A stretch of 64,000 nucleotides of DNA from Pseudomonas sp. PH1b (GCF_000633395.1 NZ_AYMU01000023.1:1-64000), one strand, 5' to 3'. Shown: positions 17,556 to 30,142, counted from the stretch's first letter. The notes: a model not told the origin generated them from the letters alone. Program-made: numbers and translations.

Positions 17556-18028
17556 TCAGATGTGACGGACTTCGACAATCTCGTACTCGATAACGCCGCC
17601 TGGCGTTTTGACTGCCACCACATCACCCTCTTCCTTGGCGATCAAGGCGCGAGCAATCGGCGAACCGACAGAGATTTTACCAAGCTTGATATCAGCCTCG
17701 TCCTCACCAACGATCTGGTAGGTCACGCTTTCGTCGGTTTCGACGTTGGCGATCTCCACCGTGGTGCCGAAGATCACCTTGCCGGTATGAGGAATCGACG
17801 TGACATCGATGACCACCGAGTTCTGCAGGCGCCCTTCAATATCCCGAATCCGCGCCTCGACCATACCCTGTTGCTCGCGGGCAGCATGGTATTCAGCGTT
17901 TTCCTTCAGGTCACCCAGCTCGCGGGCCGTACCGATGTCCTGGCTGAGCTTCGGACGCACGACCTTGGTCAGGTGGTTATGCTCTTCTTCCAGGGCGCGA
18001 GCGCCCTGGACGGTCATTGGGTATTTGG

Positions 18029-18032
<4 letters not shown>
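17556..18032 (-). CDS. greA: Transcription elongation factor GreA
   Basis: A 158-residue factor that rescues backtracked RNA polymerase by stimulating transcript cleavage. The N-terminal coiled coil (about 10-75) carries acidic tip residues (ARELGDLKENAEYHAARE), and the C-terminal FKBP-like domain includes SYQIVGEDEAD-type and SPIARALIAKEEGD motifs. It overlaps carB by four bases (ATGA), so the two are translationally coupled; a carA-carB-greA operon is known in P. aeruginosa. Confidence 0.97.
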
Positions 18033-21250
<3,218 letters not shown>

Positions 21251-21377
21251 GGGTTGTCACTCAAATCCGCAGGTCAGTCGGCAAGCCGTCTTGAACATTC
21301 TCTGAGGCACCCGAGGGGATTCCACCGGACTTGCCGGGACCACCCTCAGGTGCTCGCTACATTTTCAAGGCGAGCGC

Positions 21378-22514
21378 TTAGCGTCGCTTGGCCATCTCGT
21401 TGATGAAGCGATCGAACAGCGGCGCCACATCGTTCGGGCCCGGGCTCGCCTCAGGGTGCCCCTGGAAGCTGAACGCGCTCTTGTCGGTACGCTCGATACC
21501 TTGCAGGGTGCCGTCGAACAGCGATTTGTGGATCGCCCGGACGTTGCCTGGCAGGGTGGCTTCATCCACTGCAAAACCGTGGTTCTGGCTGGTGATCATG
21601 ACCACGCCGGTATCCAGGTCCTGGACCGGATGGTTGGCACCGTGGTGGCCGTGACCCATTTTCAGGGTCTTTGCGCCAGAGGCCAGGGCCAGCAGTTGGT
21701 GCCCCAGGCAGATACCGAATACCGGGATCTCGGTTTCCAGCACTTCCTTGATCGCCTTGATCGCGTAGTCGCAAGGCTCGGGATCGCCCGGGCCGTTGGA
21801 CAGGAACACGCCGTCGGGCTTGAGCGCCAACACGTCACTGGCCGGTGTCTGGGCTGGCACCACGGTGACACGGCAGCCGCGCTCCACCAGCATGCGCAGG
21901 ATGTTCACCTTGACACCGTAGTCATAGGCCACGACGTGATAAGGCAGATCCGCAGCATCGATGGTTGCGTGACTGTCGGTTTTCAGGTCCCAGACAGTCG
22001 AACGCCACTCGTAGCTTTCCTTGGTGCTGACGACTTTCGCCAGGTCCATGCCTTTCAGGCCCGGGAAGCCACGCGCAGCTGCGATTGCCGCCTCTTCGGA
22101 AATGTTGTCCCCCGCCATGATGCAGCCGTTCTGCGCGCCTTTCTCACGCAGGATGCGGGTCAGGCGACGAGTATCGATACCGGCGATCGCCACTACATTG
22201 TTGGCTTTCAGGTAATCGGAGAGGGGCATCGTGTTACGCCAGTTGCTTGCAACCAGCGGCAGATCGCGAATCACCAGGCCAGCCGACCAGACGCGGTTGG
22301 ATTCGGCATCTTCCGGCGTGGTGCCGGTGTTGCCGATGTGCGGGTAGGTCAGGGTAACGATCTGTTGGGCGTAGGAAGGATCAGTAAGGATTTCCTGATA
22401 GCCGGTCATTGCGGTGTTGAACACCACCTCACCAACGGTTTGACCGTCGGCTCCAATGGCTTCGCCGCGAAAAATGCTGCCATCAGCAAGGGCGAGTATG
22501 GCTGGCTTAGTCAA
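21378..22514 (-). CDS. carA: Carbamoyl-phosphate synthase small subunit
   Basis: A 378-residue glutaminase subunit. The start is TTG 22514 (L-TKPAILALADGSIFRGEA), following GGGAGG; a further upstream ATG would add nine residues ahead of the SD. The class I glutamine amidotransferase site is FGICLGHQLLALA with catalytic Cys, and His-Glu in FQGHPEASPG. It passes ammonia to CarB. The leader contains a strong terminator-like hairpin. Confidence 0.97.
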   Translation of the reverse strand: MTKPAILALADGSIFRGEAIGADGQTVGEVVFNTAMTGYQEILTDPSYAQQIVTLTYPHIGNTGTTPEDAESNRVWSAGLVIRDLPLVASNWRNTMPLSDYLKANNVVAIAGIDTRRLTRILREKGAQNGCIMAGDNISEEAAIAAARGFPGLKGMDLAKVVSTKESYEWRSTVWDLKTDSHATIDAADLPYHVVAYDYGVKVNILRMLVERGCRVTVVPAQTPASDVLALKPDGVFLSNGPGDPEPCDYAIKAIKEVLETEIPVFGICLGHQLLALASGAKTLKMGHGHHGANHPVQDLDTGVVMITSQNHGFAVDEATLPGNVRAIHKSLFDGTLQGIERTDKSAFSFQGHPEASPGPNDVAPLFDRFINEMAKRR

Positions 22515-22565
22515 GAAGACCTCCCGTAAATAAAGCATGAAGGGGCGATCGCAGGTTGCAAAAAA

Positions 22566-22595
22566 GCGGAATGACGTATAGACACGTCACCCCGC
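22566..22595 (-). terminator. Terminator or attenuator in the carA leader
   Basis: The minus strand reads GCGGGGTGACGTG, loop, CGTCATTCCGC, then TTTTTT, 45 bases before the carA start. It is about 175 bases after the dapB stop. dapB has a closer weak stem (ACGGGGC/GCCCCGT, 22730-22758), so this one may attenuate carA. An AT-rich TAATTCG-like -10 lies between the two hairpins. Confidence 0.65.
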
Positions 22596-22770
22596 TTCTT
22601 CGTCGAATTATCTGCGCGCTTTTAGTGGACACACTAAAGCTGTAGCTTACAGAAAAAGGCTTTTTCGGTCCACCGCTAATGAGCCTTAAAGGCGGGAGAA
22701 TGCGACAGAACATCGCTTAGCGGTTCGAGACGGGGCCCAAGCAAGGCTTCAGCCCCGTTTCAGATACATC

Positions 22771-23577
22771 TCAACGCAGTTCCAGCACATCCTGCATGTC
22801 GTACAGCCCGGCCTCGCGACCAGCCAGCCACAAAGCGGCACGCACCGCCCCCTTGGCGAACGTCATCCGACTGGAAGCCTTGTGGGTGATTTCGAGACGC
22901 TCACCCTCGGTGGCGAACAACACGGTGTGATCCCCCACCACATCACCGCCACGGACCGTGGCGAAGCCGATGGTTTCACGTGCGCGTGCTCCGGTATGGC
23001 CTTCACGCCCATAGACCGCGACCTGCTGCAGGTCGCGACCCAAGGCACTGGCCACCACTTCACCCATGCGCAGGGCGGTGCCCGATGGCGCATCGATCTT
23101 GTGCCGGTGATGGGCCTCGATGATCTCGATATCCGCATCATCGCCCAGCACCCGCGCCGCCATGTCCAGCAGCTTGAGCGACAGATTGACCCCGACACTG
23201 AAGTTGGCAGCAAAGACGATGGGAATCTCCTTGCCCGCCTCGGCCAGCAGTTGCTTTTCCTTGGCCCCCAACCCCGTGGTACCAATCACCATGGCCTTGC
23301 CCGCCTTGCGGCAGAGCGCCAGGTTCTTGAGCATCACGTCCGGCAGAGTGAAGTCGATCAGCACGTCGAACTCATCGATCACCTTTTCCAGGCTATCGGA
23401 CAACGGTACGCCGAGCCGCCCCAGGGACGCCAGCTCACCGGCATCCGCCCCCACCAGAGAGCTGCCCGGACGCACGATCGCCGCGGTCAACCCAGAGAGC
23501 GGAGAACGCTGCTGCACCGCCTCGACCAGGTTCTTGCCCATGCGCCCTGCGGCACCCATCACTGCTATACGTCGCAT
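22771..23577 (-). CDS. dapB: 4-hydroxy-tetrahydrodipicolinate reductase
   Basis: A 268-residue NAD(P)H-dependent enzyme of lysine and diaminopimelate synthesis. It has an N-terminal Rossmann motif VMGAAGRMGKNL (about 6-17), VIGTTG, the active-site EAHHRHKIDAPSGTAL (His-His and Lys) and the C-terminal dinucleotide fold. It lies ten bases after dnaJ, as in P. aeruginosa. Confidence 0.98.
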   Translation of the reverse strand: MRRIAVMGAAGRMGKNLVEAVQQRSPLSGLTAAIVRPGSSLVGADAGELASLGRLGVPLSDSLEKVIDEFDVLIDFTLPDVMLKNLALCRKAGKAMVIGTTGLGAKEKQLLAEAGKEIPIVFAANFSVGVNLSLKLLDMAARVLGDDADIEIIEAHHRHKIDAPSGTALRMGEVVASALGRDLQQVAVYGREGHTGARARETIGFATVRGGDVVGDHTVLFATEGERLEITHKASSRMTFAKGAVRAALWLAGREAGLYDMQDVLELR

Positions 23578-23587
23578 GCGTTACTCC

Positions 23588-24712
23588 TTACAGGTCGCCG
23601 AAGAAGCGCTTGACGCCCTCGAACCAGCCGGTGGTTTTCGGCGAATGGGAATTGTCGCCATCCAACGAACCACGCAGCTCCTCCAGCAGCTCGCGCTGAC
23701 GACGACTCAGATTGACCGGCGTCTCCACCGCAACCCGACACATCAGGTCGCCAGCACCACCACCGCGTACCGGAGCAACGCCCTTGCCGCGAATCCGGAA
23801 CTGCTTGCCGGTCTGAGTCCCCTCAGGAATCTTCAACTTGACCCGACCGTCCAGGGTAGGAATTTCCAGCTCGCCACCCAGGGCCGCATCAACAAAGCTG
23901 ATAGGCACCTCACAGAACAAGTGCTTGCCATCGCGCTGGAAGATCGAGTGCTCACGCACATTGATCACCACATACAGGTCGCCGGTCGGGCCACCCTGAG
24001 TGCCCGCCTCGCCCTCGCCGGACAGGCGGATGCGGTCGCCGGTATCGACACCGGCCGGCACTTTCACCGATAGCGTCTTGTACTCTTCGACCCGGCCTTC
24101 GCCATGGCACGACTCGCACGGATCGGAAATGATCTTGCCCTGACCATGGCAACGCGGGCAGGTCTGCTGCACGGAGAAGAAGCCTTGCTGCATGCGCACC
24201 TGGCCAATACCGCCACAGGTCGGGCAGGTGACAGGCGACGAGCCTTTCTTGGCACCCGAGCCATCGCACGGCTTGCAGTTGACCAGCGTCGGCACACGGA
24301 TATTCACCGTGGTACCACGTACCGCCTCTTCCAGGTTCAACTCCAGGGTGTAACGCAGATCGCTACCGCGCTGCGCGCCACCACGGGAACCGCCGCGACC
24401 GCCACCGAAGAAATCACTGAAGACATCGCCAAAGATGTCAGAGAAGTTCTGCCCGCCAAAGCCGGCACCGCCGCCGCCCATGCTCGGATCAACACCGGCA
24501 TGGCCGTACTGGTCGTACGCCGCACGCTTGCTGGAATCGGACAGGACCTCGTAGGCCTCGTTGGCCTCCTTGAACATATCTTCCGACGCTTTGTCGCCGG
24601 GATTACGGTCCGGGTGATGCTTCATCGCCAGGCGGCGGTAAGCCTTTTTCAGCTCGGCCTCACTGGTGCCTCGCTCCACACCCAACACTTCGTAATAGTC
24701 ACGCTTTGCCAT
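23588..24712 (-). CDS. dnaJ: Chaperone DnaJ
   Basis: A 374-residue Hsp40 starting MAKRDYYEVLGVERGTSEAEL; longer in-frame starts precede the normal N-terminus. It has a J domain with HPD (in MKHHPDRNPG), a G/F-rich region (about 75-105), four CxxCxGxG zinc repeats (CKPCDGSGAKKG, CPTCGGIGQV, CPRCHGQGK, CESCHGEGR) and substrate-binding C-terminal domains. It stimulates DnaK ATPase. Confidence 0.98.
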   Translation of the reverse strand: MAKRDYYEVLGVERGTSEAELKKAYRRLAMKHHPDRNPGDKASEDMFKEANEAYEVLSDSSKRAAYDQYGHAGVDPSMGGGGAGFGGQNFSDIFGDVFSDFFGGGRGGSRGGAQRGSDLRYTLELNLEEAVRGTTVNIRVPTLVNCKPCDGSGAKKGSSPVTCPTCGGIGQVRMQQGFFSVQQTCPRCHGQGKIISDPCESCHGEGRVEEYKTLSVKVPAGVDTGDRIRLSGEGEAGTQGGPTGDLYVVINVREHSIFQRDGKHLFCEVPISFVDAALGGELEIPTLDGRVKLKIPEGTQTGKQFRIRGKGVAPVRGGGAGDLMCRVAVETPVNLSRRQRELLEELRGSLDGDNSHSPKTTGWFEGVKRFFGDL

Positions 24713-25035
24713 AAGTCTTTGCACTCTTAAGGACGTCCGACAAACCTCTCCTGAGCCCTGCCAAACTCGCTGAGCCCCAATACAGGCCCGGACCCAACTC
24801 ACGTCAATTCAACGATCCTGGACTTGGATGGACGACCCGCTCACGGGCCGCTGATTGCGGTCTTCGCAGCCGGAAAGCAGGAGCTTCTCCGACCCGACCG
24901 CCAGCGCACAAATCTAGGCTGCACGCCGTCAATAATTCGCTGACTCCAGACACGCCAACGCGGGAGCAAGCTCCCGCGCGGCGACATCCTACCAGTCACC
25001 GCCTGAAGGCAGTCAACCGGCCGACCAACAAGCCA
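24713..25035 (-). other. dnaK-dnaJ spacer with hairpin and candidate promoter
   Basis: This 323-base gap holds no gene. A perfect palindrome at 24959-24978 (CGCGGGAGC/GCTCCCGCG) resembles half of a REP element and may end dnaK mRNA. At 24779-24807 the minus strand reads TTGACG, 17 bases, TGTATT, a plausible sigma-70 promoter for dnaJ. No sigma-32 consensus was seen here. Confidence 0.5.
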
Positions 25036-26952
25036 TTACTTGTGGTCTTTTACTTCTTCGAACTCGGCGTCGACAACGTCGTCGGCTTTTTCAGCAGACT
25101 CGGCGTGTGGCGCCGCGCCTTCAGCAGGCTGAGCCTGTTCGGCGTACATCTTCTGGGCGACTGGCGCCGAGACTTTCGACAGCTCCTCGACCTTGGCGTC
25201 GATGGCAGCCTTGTCATCGCCTTTTACAGCGGCTTCCAGGGCAACCACGGCAGCCTCGATGGCGGTCTTCTCTTCGGCGGTCACTTTGTCACCGGCGTCA
25301 GCCACCATCTTGCGAGTCGAGTGCACCAGCGCATCACCCTGGTTACGGGCAGTGGCCAGCTCTTCGAACTTGCGGTCCTCTTCCGAGTTGGCTTCAGCGT
25401 CACGAATCATCTGCTGGATTTCTTCATCCGACAGACCGGAGTTAGCCTTGATCACGATCGACTGAGTCTTGCCGGTAGCCTTGTCTTTCGCGCCGACGTG
25501 CAGAATGCCGTTGGCGTCGATGTCGAAGGTCACTTCGATCTGCGGCACACCACGTGGAGCGGGTGGAATGTCAGCCAGGTCGAACTTGCCCAGGGACTTG
25601 TTCTGCGCGGCTTGCTTGCGCTCGCCCTGCAGCACGTGAATGGTCACCGCGCCCTGGTTGTCGTCGGCAGTCGAGAACACCTGGGATTTCTTGGTAGGAA
25701 TCGTGGTGTTTTTCTCGATCAGCGCAGTCATCACGCCACCCATGGTTTCGATACCCAGGGTCAGCGGGCTTACGTCCAGCAGCAGCACGTCTTTCACGTC
25801 ACCGGCCAATACCGCGCCCTGGATAGCAGCACCCATGGCTACCGCTTCGTCAGGGTTGACGTCTTTACGCGCTTCTTTACCGAAGAAGTCGGTAACGGTC
25901 TTCTGCACCAGCGGCATGCGAGTCTGGCCGCCGACCAGGATCACGTCGTTGATCGCGCCAACGTCGATACCAGCGTCTTTCAGAGCGATGCGGCAAGGCT
26001 CGATGGTGCGCTGAACCAGGTCTTCGACCAGCGACTCCAGCTTGGCGCGGGAGATCTTCACGTTCAGGTGCTTAGGACCGGTGGCATCTGCAGTGATGTA
26101 CGGCAGGTTGACGTCGGTCTGCTGGCTCGAGGACAGCTCGATCTTGGCTTTCTCGGCAGCTTCTTTCAGACGCTGCATGGCCAGCGGGTCACCCTTGAGG
26201 TTCATGCCGCTTTCTTTCTTGAACTCGTCGACCAGGTAGTCGATCAGGCGGATGTCGAAGTCTTCACCACCCAGGAAGGTATCGCCGTTGGTGGCCAGAA
26301 CTTCGAACTGATGTTCGCCATCGACTTCAGCGATCTCGATCACCGAGACGTCGAAAGTACCACCGCCCAGGTCGTAAACGATCACGGTGTGATCGCCCTT
26401 GGCCTTGTCCATACCGTAGGCCAGAGCGGCTGCGGTTGGTTCGTTGATGATACGTTTCACGTCCAGGCCCGCGATGCGGCCGGCGTCCTTGGTCGCTTGA
26501 CGCTGGCTGTCGTTGAAGTAGGCCGGAACAGTGATGACCGCTTCGGTCACTGTTTCACCGAGGTAGTCTTCGGCGGTCTTCTTCATCTTCTTGAGAATTT
26601 CAGCCGAGATCTGTGGCGGAGCCATTTTCTGGCCGTTCACTTCGACCCAGGCGTCGCTGTTGTCAGCCTTGACGATCTTGTAAGGAACCATCTGGATGTC
26701 TTTCTGCACAACCTCTTCGTCGAAACGACGACCGATCAGACGCTTTACCGCGTACAGGGTGTTGTGCGGGTTGGTGACAGCCTGACGCTTGGCCGACTGA
26801 CCTACCAGAATCTCGCCATCGTTGGCGTACGCGATGATCGACGGCGTGGTACGCGCGCCTTCAGCGTTTTCGATAACTTTTACGTTGCCGTTTTCAAGAA
26901 TGGAGACGCACGAGTTGGTGGTCCCCAAGTCAATACCGATAATCTTGCCCAT
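25036..26952 (-). CDS. dnaK: Chaperone DnaK (Hsp70)
   Basis: A 638-residue Hsp70. The nucleotide-binding domain begins MGKIIGIDLGTTNSCVS and has VYDLGGGTFDVSV and VILVGGQTRMP; the substrate domain starts near residue 390 after the linker DVLLLDVSPLTLG. The C-terminal tail ends in the usual acidic EEVKD-like motif (DAEFEEVKDHK). It works with DnaJ and GrpE, encoded on either side. Confidence 0.99.
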   Translation of the reverse strand: MGKIIGIDLGTTNSCVSILENGNVKVIENAEGARTTPSIIAYANDGEILVGQSAKRQAVTNPHNTLYAVKRLIGRRFDEEVVQKDIQMVPYKIVKADNSDAWVEVNGQKMAPPQISAEILKKMKKTAEDYLGETVTEAVITVPAYFNDSQRQATKDAGRIAGLDVKRIINEPTAAALAYGMDKAKGDHTVIVYDLGGGTFDVSVIEIAEVDGEHQFEVLATNGDTFLGGEDFDIRLIDYLVDEFKKESGMNLKGDPLAMQRLKEAAEKAKIELSSSQQTDVNLPYITADATGPKHLNVKISRAKLESLVEDLVQRTIEPCRIALKDAGIDVGAINDVILVGGQTRMPLVQKTVTDFFGKEARKDVNPDEAVAMGAAIQGAVLAGDVKDVLLLDVSPLTLGIETMGGVMTALIEKNTTIPTKKSQVFSTADDNQGAVTIHVLQGERKQAAQNKSLGKFDLADIPPAPRGVPQIEVTFDIDANGILHVGAKDKATGKTQSIVIKANSGLSDEEIQQMIRDAEANSEEDRKFEELATARNQGDALVHSTRKMVADAGDKVTAEEKTAIEAAVVALEAAVKGDDKAAIDAKVEELSKVSAPVAQKMYAEQAQPAEGAAPHAESAEKADDVVDAEFEEVKDHK

Positions 26953-27031
26953 GTTAACTCTCCCGGAACTTTGGATTTGGATGCCGCAGCTGTGGTGGCA
27001 AACTGCGGTAGCACTTAAACGCTTGACTGAT

Positions 27032-27059
27032 AAATGGGGGCTCTACAGCCGTTTTCAAG
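27032..27059 (-). promoter_or_regulatory. Sigma-32 heat-shock promoter of dnaK
   Basis: The minus strand reads CTTGAA, a 14-base spacer, CCCCATTT, an excellent match to the RpoH consensus (CTTGAAA N11-16 CCCCATNT). The -35 element overlaps the grpE stop codon, so dnaK can be induced apart from grpE. Confidence 0.85.
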
Positions 27060-27621
27060 CCTTCTCGTCAATCGAAGGCGAAACCGGTGCAGGCGCCTTG
27101 CTGACCACGACCATGGCCGGGCGCAGCAGGCGACCATTGAGCTGATAGCCCTTCTGGAACACCTTCAGAACACTATTGGGTTCGACATCCGCGCTTTCCT
27201 GCATGGCCATCGCCTGATGCTGTTCAGCATTGAACGGTTCACCATGAGGATCGATGGCTTCCAGCTGATAGCGCTTGAGGGTGTCGTGGAACATCTTCAA
27301 GGTCAGCTCGATGCCTTCACGCATCGGACGAATACTTTCGTCATCCGGATTCGACAACTCCAGGCCGCGCTCCAGGCTATCGATCACCGGCAGCAGGTCG
27401 CCGGCAAACTTCTCGAGAGCGAACTTGTGGGCCTTCTCCACGTCCTGATCGGCGCGGCGGCGGACGTTCTGCAGATCGGCCGCAACACGCAAAGCCTGAT
27501 CCTGCGCACCAGCCAGTTGCTCTTCGAGCACTTGTACACGAGCCACCAGGTCTTCACCCGAAGCCTCGGGAGCCTGATTGGCGTCTAGATTTTGCGTATC
27601 CAGCGTCTGTTCGTCAGCCAT
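27055..27621 (-). CDS. grpE: Nucleotide exchange factor GrpE
   Basis: A 188-residue protein. The acidic N-terminus is followed by a long coiled coil (about 25-85), a four-helix dimer region and a C-terminal beta-wing with VLKVFQKGYQLNGRLLRPAMVVV. It releases ADP from DnaK. It starts the grpE-dnaK-dnaJ heat-shock cluster and is divergent from recN. Confidence 0.97.
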   Translation of the reverse strand: MADEQTLDTQNLDANQAPEASGEDLVARVQVLEEQLAGAQDQALRVAADLQNVRRRADQDVEKAHKFALEKFAGDLLPVIDSLERGLELSNPDDESIRPMREGIELTLKMFHDTLKRYQLEAIDPHGEPFNAEQHQAMAMQESADVEPNSVLKVFQKGYQLNGRLLRPAMVVVSKAPAPVSPSIDEKA

Positions 27622-27674
27622 GAAATTCTCCTTTCAATATCGTCTGTGAGCCGGGCTCACTCTTCTGCCCAGCT

Positions 27675-27702
27675 ATATGGGGTCGCATTTTCAGGGTTCA
27701 AG
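27675..27702 (-). promoter_or_regulatory. Sigma-32 heat-shock promoter of grpE
   Basis: The minus strand reads CTTGAA, 14 bases, CCCCATAT, a near-perfect RpoH promoter about 55 bases upstream of the grpE ATG. Spacing equals that of the dnaK promoter. Confidence 0.88.
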
Positions 27703-27831
27703 TCCGCAACCGTGGCAAAACTCATCAGCGGCATGGAAACCCGCTCAACAGACATGCTCGAACGCACTAAAAACCCAAGACAGCCAAGCGAATCGAGCTA
27801 AGGGAAAGCATTGTCAGGCAGAAACAAAACA

Positions 27832-27847
27832 CTGTATAAATAACCAG
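27832..27847 (+). promoter_or_regulatory. LexA (SOS) box upstream of recN
   Basis: CTGTATAAATAACCAG fits the gammaproteobacterial LexA consensus CTG-N10-CAG with an AT-rich centre. It lies 24 bases before the recN ATG. recN is a standard SOS gene. Confidence 0.82.
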
Positions 27848-27871
27848 ACATCTAGTTTGGGAGCGGCCTTA

Positions 27872-29545
27872 ATGCTGGTGCACCTGTCCGTACATAATTA
27901 CGCCATCGTCGAACACCTGGATCTGGAACTGGATCGCGGGATGAGCGTCATTACCGGCGAAACCGGCGCCGGCAAGTCGATCATGCTCGACGCGCTCGGC
28001 CTGACCCTGGGCGATCGTGCCGACAGCGGAGTGGTACGACCAGGAGCCGACAAGGCCGACATCCTCGCCACCTTCGATCTGGCGGATATCCCCGAAGCCC
28101 GCACCTGGCTGGCCGAGCGTGACCTCGATAGCGATGGCCCGTGCATCCTGCGCCGGGTCATTACTGCCGAAGGACGTTCCCGCGGCTATATCAACGGTAC
28201 GCCCTGCCCCCTTGGCGATCTCAAGGCCCTGGGCGAGCTGCTGATCGATATCCATAGCCAGCACGAGCACCAATCACTGCTCAAGACCGATACCCATCGT
28301 CGCCTGCTGGATGAATATGCCGGCGCCACCGATCTCGCCCGCCAGGTTCAGTTGGCCGCCCAACGCTGGCGCCAGACCCGCCAGGAGCTGGAGCGCCTGT
28401 CCAACTCCGGCGATGAGCAACGCGCTCGTCACCAGTTGCTCAGCTACCAGCTTGAAGAACTGGAGAACCTCGGCCTGGGGGAAAACGAACTCGAACAGCT
28501 GGAGCAGGAACACAAGAACCTGACCAACGCCGAAACCCTGCTGGGCATCTGCCGCCAGGTGGTGGAGCAATGCAGCGAAAGTGATTCAGGCAATGTCCTC
28601 AATGCCCTGACCGTCAGCCTCAACCGCCTGTCGAGCATCGGCAACTCATCCGGCTCCCTGGGCGAGGCCACCAACCTGCTGGCCAGCGCGCAGATCCAGG
28701 TCGAAGAAGCCGTGGGCGAGCTGAATCGCTTCCTCGACCACTTCGACGCCGATCCGGCACGCCTGCAACAGCTCGAAGAACGCCTCGACGCCATCTATAC
28801 CCTGGCGCGCAAGCATCGCATCCAGCCCTTCGAACTCGCCGCCATGCAGCAAACCCTGCTGGATGAAATCGAGACTCTGGACGCCAATGACGAATCCATC
28901 GAACGACTGGGCGAAGAGCTGCAATCCTTCGCTCGTCACTATCAGGAGAAAGCCCAGGAGCTGAGCCAATTGCGCCAGCAGGCCGCGACCAGCCTGGCCA
29001 GCGCGGTGGAGCAGGAAATCCAGCGCCTGGGCATGCCCGGCGGGCGTTTCACCATCGAACTGCGCGCCAACAGCAGCGATGAATTGCTGCCCAACGGCCT
29101 GGAGCAGGTGGAACTGCTGGTCAGTGCCAACCCCGGGCAACCGCTCAAGGCCCTGGCGAAAGTCGCTTCCGGCGGTGAGCTGTCACGTATCAGCCTGGCG
29201 ATCCAGGTCATCACCGCGCAGACCTCGCGGGTTCCCACATTGGTGTTCGACGAAGTGGACGTGGGGATTGGCGGCCCGACAGCCGAGATCGTCGGCCAGT
29301 TGCTGCGCCGCCTTGGCGAACGTGGCCAGGTATTGACCGTGACCCACTTGCCGCAAGTCGCCGCCCAGGGGCACCAGCACCTGTTCGTACACAAGGTGCG
29401 AGGCAGCGATGCCACGCATACCGCGGTATCCAAGCTGGGCAAGAATGAGAGGGTCGAGGAGGTGGCGCGGATGCTCGGCGGCATCGACCTGACCAAGGAG
29501 TCCCTGGCCCACGCCAAGAAAATGGTGGTGACCGCCAAGGCCTGA
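27872..29545 (+). CDS. recN: DNA repair protein RecN
   Basis: A 557-residue SMC-like ATPase for double-strand break repair, starting MLVHLSVHNYAIVEHLDLEL. Walker A is GETGAGKS (29-36), long coiled coils lie between about 160 and 370, the ABC signature is ASGGELSRISLAI and Walker B is TLVFDEVDVGIGG, followed by VTHLPQVAA. The ATG at 27872 was chosen because it follows the LexA box and matches the family start. It is convergent with fur. Confidence 0.97.
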   Translation: MLVHLSVHNYAIVEHLDLELDRGMSVITGETGAGKSIMLDALGLTLGDRADSGVVRPGADKADILATFDLADIPEARTWLAERDLDSDGPCILRRVITAEGRSRGYINGTPCPLGDLKALGELLIDIHSQHEHQSLLKTDTHRRLLDEYAGATDLARQVQLAAQRWRQTRQELERLSNSGDEQRARHQLLSYQLEELENLGLGENELEQLEQEHKNLTNAETLLGICRQVVEQCSESDSGNVLNALTVSLNRLSSIGNSSGSLGEATNLLASAQIQVEEAVGELNRFLDHFDADPARLQQLEERLDAIYTLARKHRIQPFELAAMQQTLLDEIETLDANDESIERLGEELQSFARHYQEKAQELSQLRQQAATSLASAVEQEIQRLGMPGGRFTIELRANSSDELLPNGLEQVELLVSANPGQPLKALAKVASGGELSRISLAIQVITAQTSRVPTLVFDEVDVGIGGPTAEIVGQLLRRLGERGQVLTVTHLPQVAAQGHQHLFVHKVRGSDATHTAVSKLGKNERVEEVARMLGGIDLTKESLAHAKKMVVTAKA

Positions 29546-29580
29546 GCCTTCGGCGCTTCTTTTATATAGGCACAAAACAC

Positions 29581-29604
29581 GAAGGCGACCCTAGGGTCGC
29601 CTTC
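29581..29604. terminator. Bidirectional terminator between recN and fur
   Basis: A perfect 24-base palindrome with arms GAAGGCGACCCT / AGGGTCGCCTTC separates the convergent recN and fur genes. T-rich flanks (GTTTTGTG on minus, GATCGTTTC on plus) are modest. Confidence 0.75.
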
Positions 29605-29639
29605 GATCGTTTCACGACGATAAACGTCGCGTGAGGGGC

Positions 29640-30044
29640 TTACTTCTTCTTGCGCACATACAGCACAAGATTGTGATCCACCAACTCGAAACCGTGCTTT
29701 TCGACAATCGCCTTTTGAAGCTTTTCGATTTCTTCGTCGAAGAATTCGATCACTTCACCAGACTCCACGTTGACCATATGGTCGTGGTGACCGCCATCCG
29801 CCAGCTCGAATACAGCGTGACCGCCATCAAAATTATGGCGTACCACCAGTCCGGCTGCTTCGAATTGAGTCAGTACACGGTAAACCGTGGCCAGACCCAC
29901 ATCCTCACCAGCTTCCATCAGCGCCTTGTAGACATCCTCAGCGCTCATGTGCCGCTGCTCGGTGGAATCGAGCATTTGTAGAATTTTGACTCGTGGCAGA
30001 GTCACTTTGAGGCCGGCTTTACGTAGTTCGCTATTTTCAACCAT
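29640..30044 (-). CDS. fur: Ferric uptake regulator Fur
   Basis: A 134-residue repressor starting MVENSELRKAGLKVTLPRVKIL. It has an N-terminal winged helix and a C-terminal dimerisation domain with metal ligands in GGHHDHMVNVESGEVIEF. Only the single typical His-rich site is seen, and the CxxC zinc pair of E. coli Fur is absent, as in other Pseudomonas Fur proteins. It is divergent from bamE, a conserved pairing. Confidence 0.97.
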   Translation of the reverse strand: MVENSELRKAGLKVTLPRVKILQMLDSTEQRHMSAEDVYKALMEAGEDVGLATVYRVLTQFEAAGLVVRHNFDGGHAVFELADGGHHDHMVNVESGEVIEFFDEEIEKLQKAIVEKHGFELVDHNLVLYVRKKK

Positions 30045-30142
30045 GGTCAGCTTTCTCGCCGATGCTGCTTCGCAGCTTCTCTTAATGCGGGTATGATCGG
30101 GGTTTACGTTGTCCCAGCCAAGATAGTGGAAGTCGCCCACCG

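Noticed and set aside
22681..22725. ArgR-like TGTCGC half site upstream of carA
   Set aside because: Only one half matches the P. aeruginosa ArgR consensus; the required AA spacing is absent.
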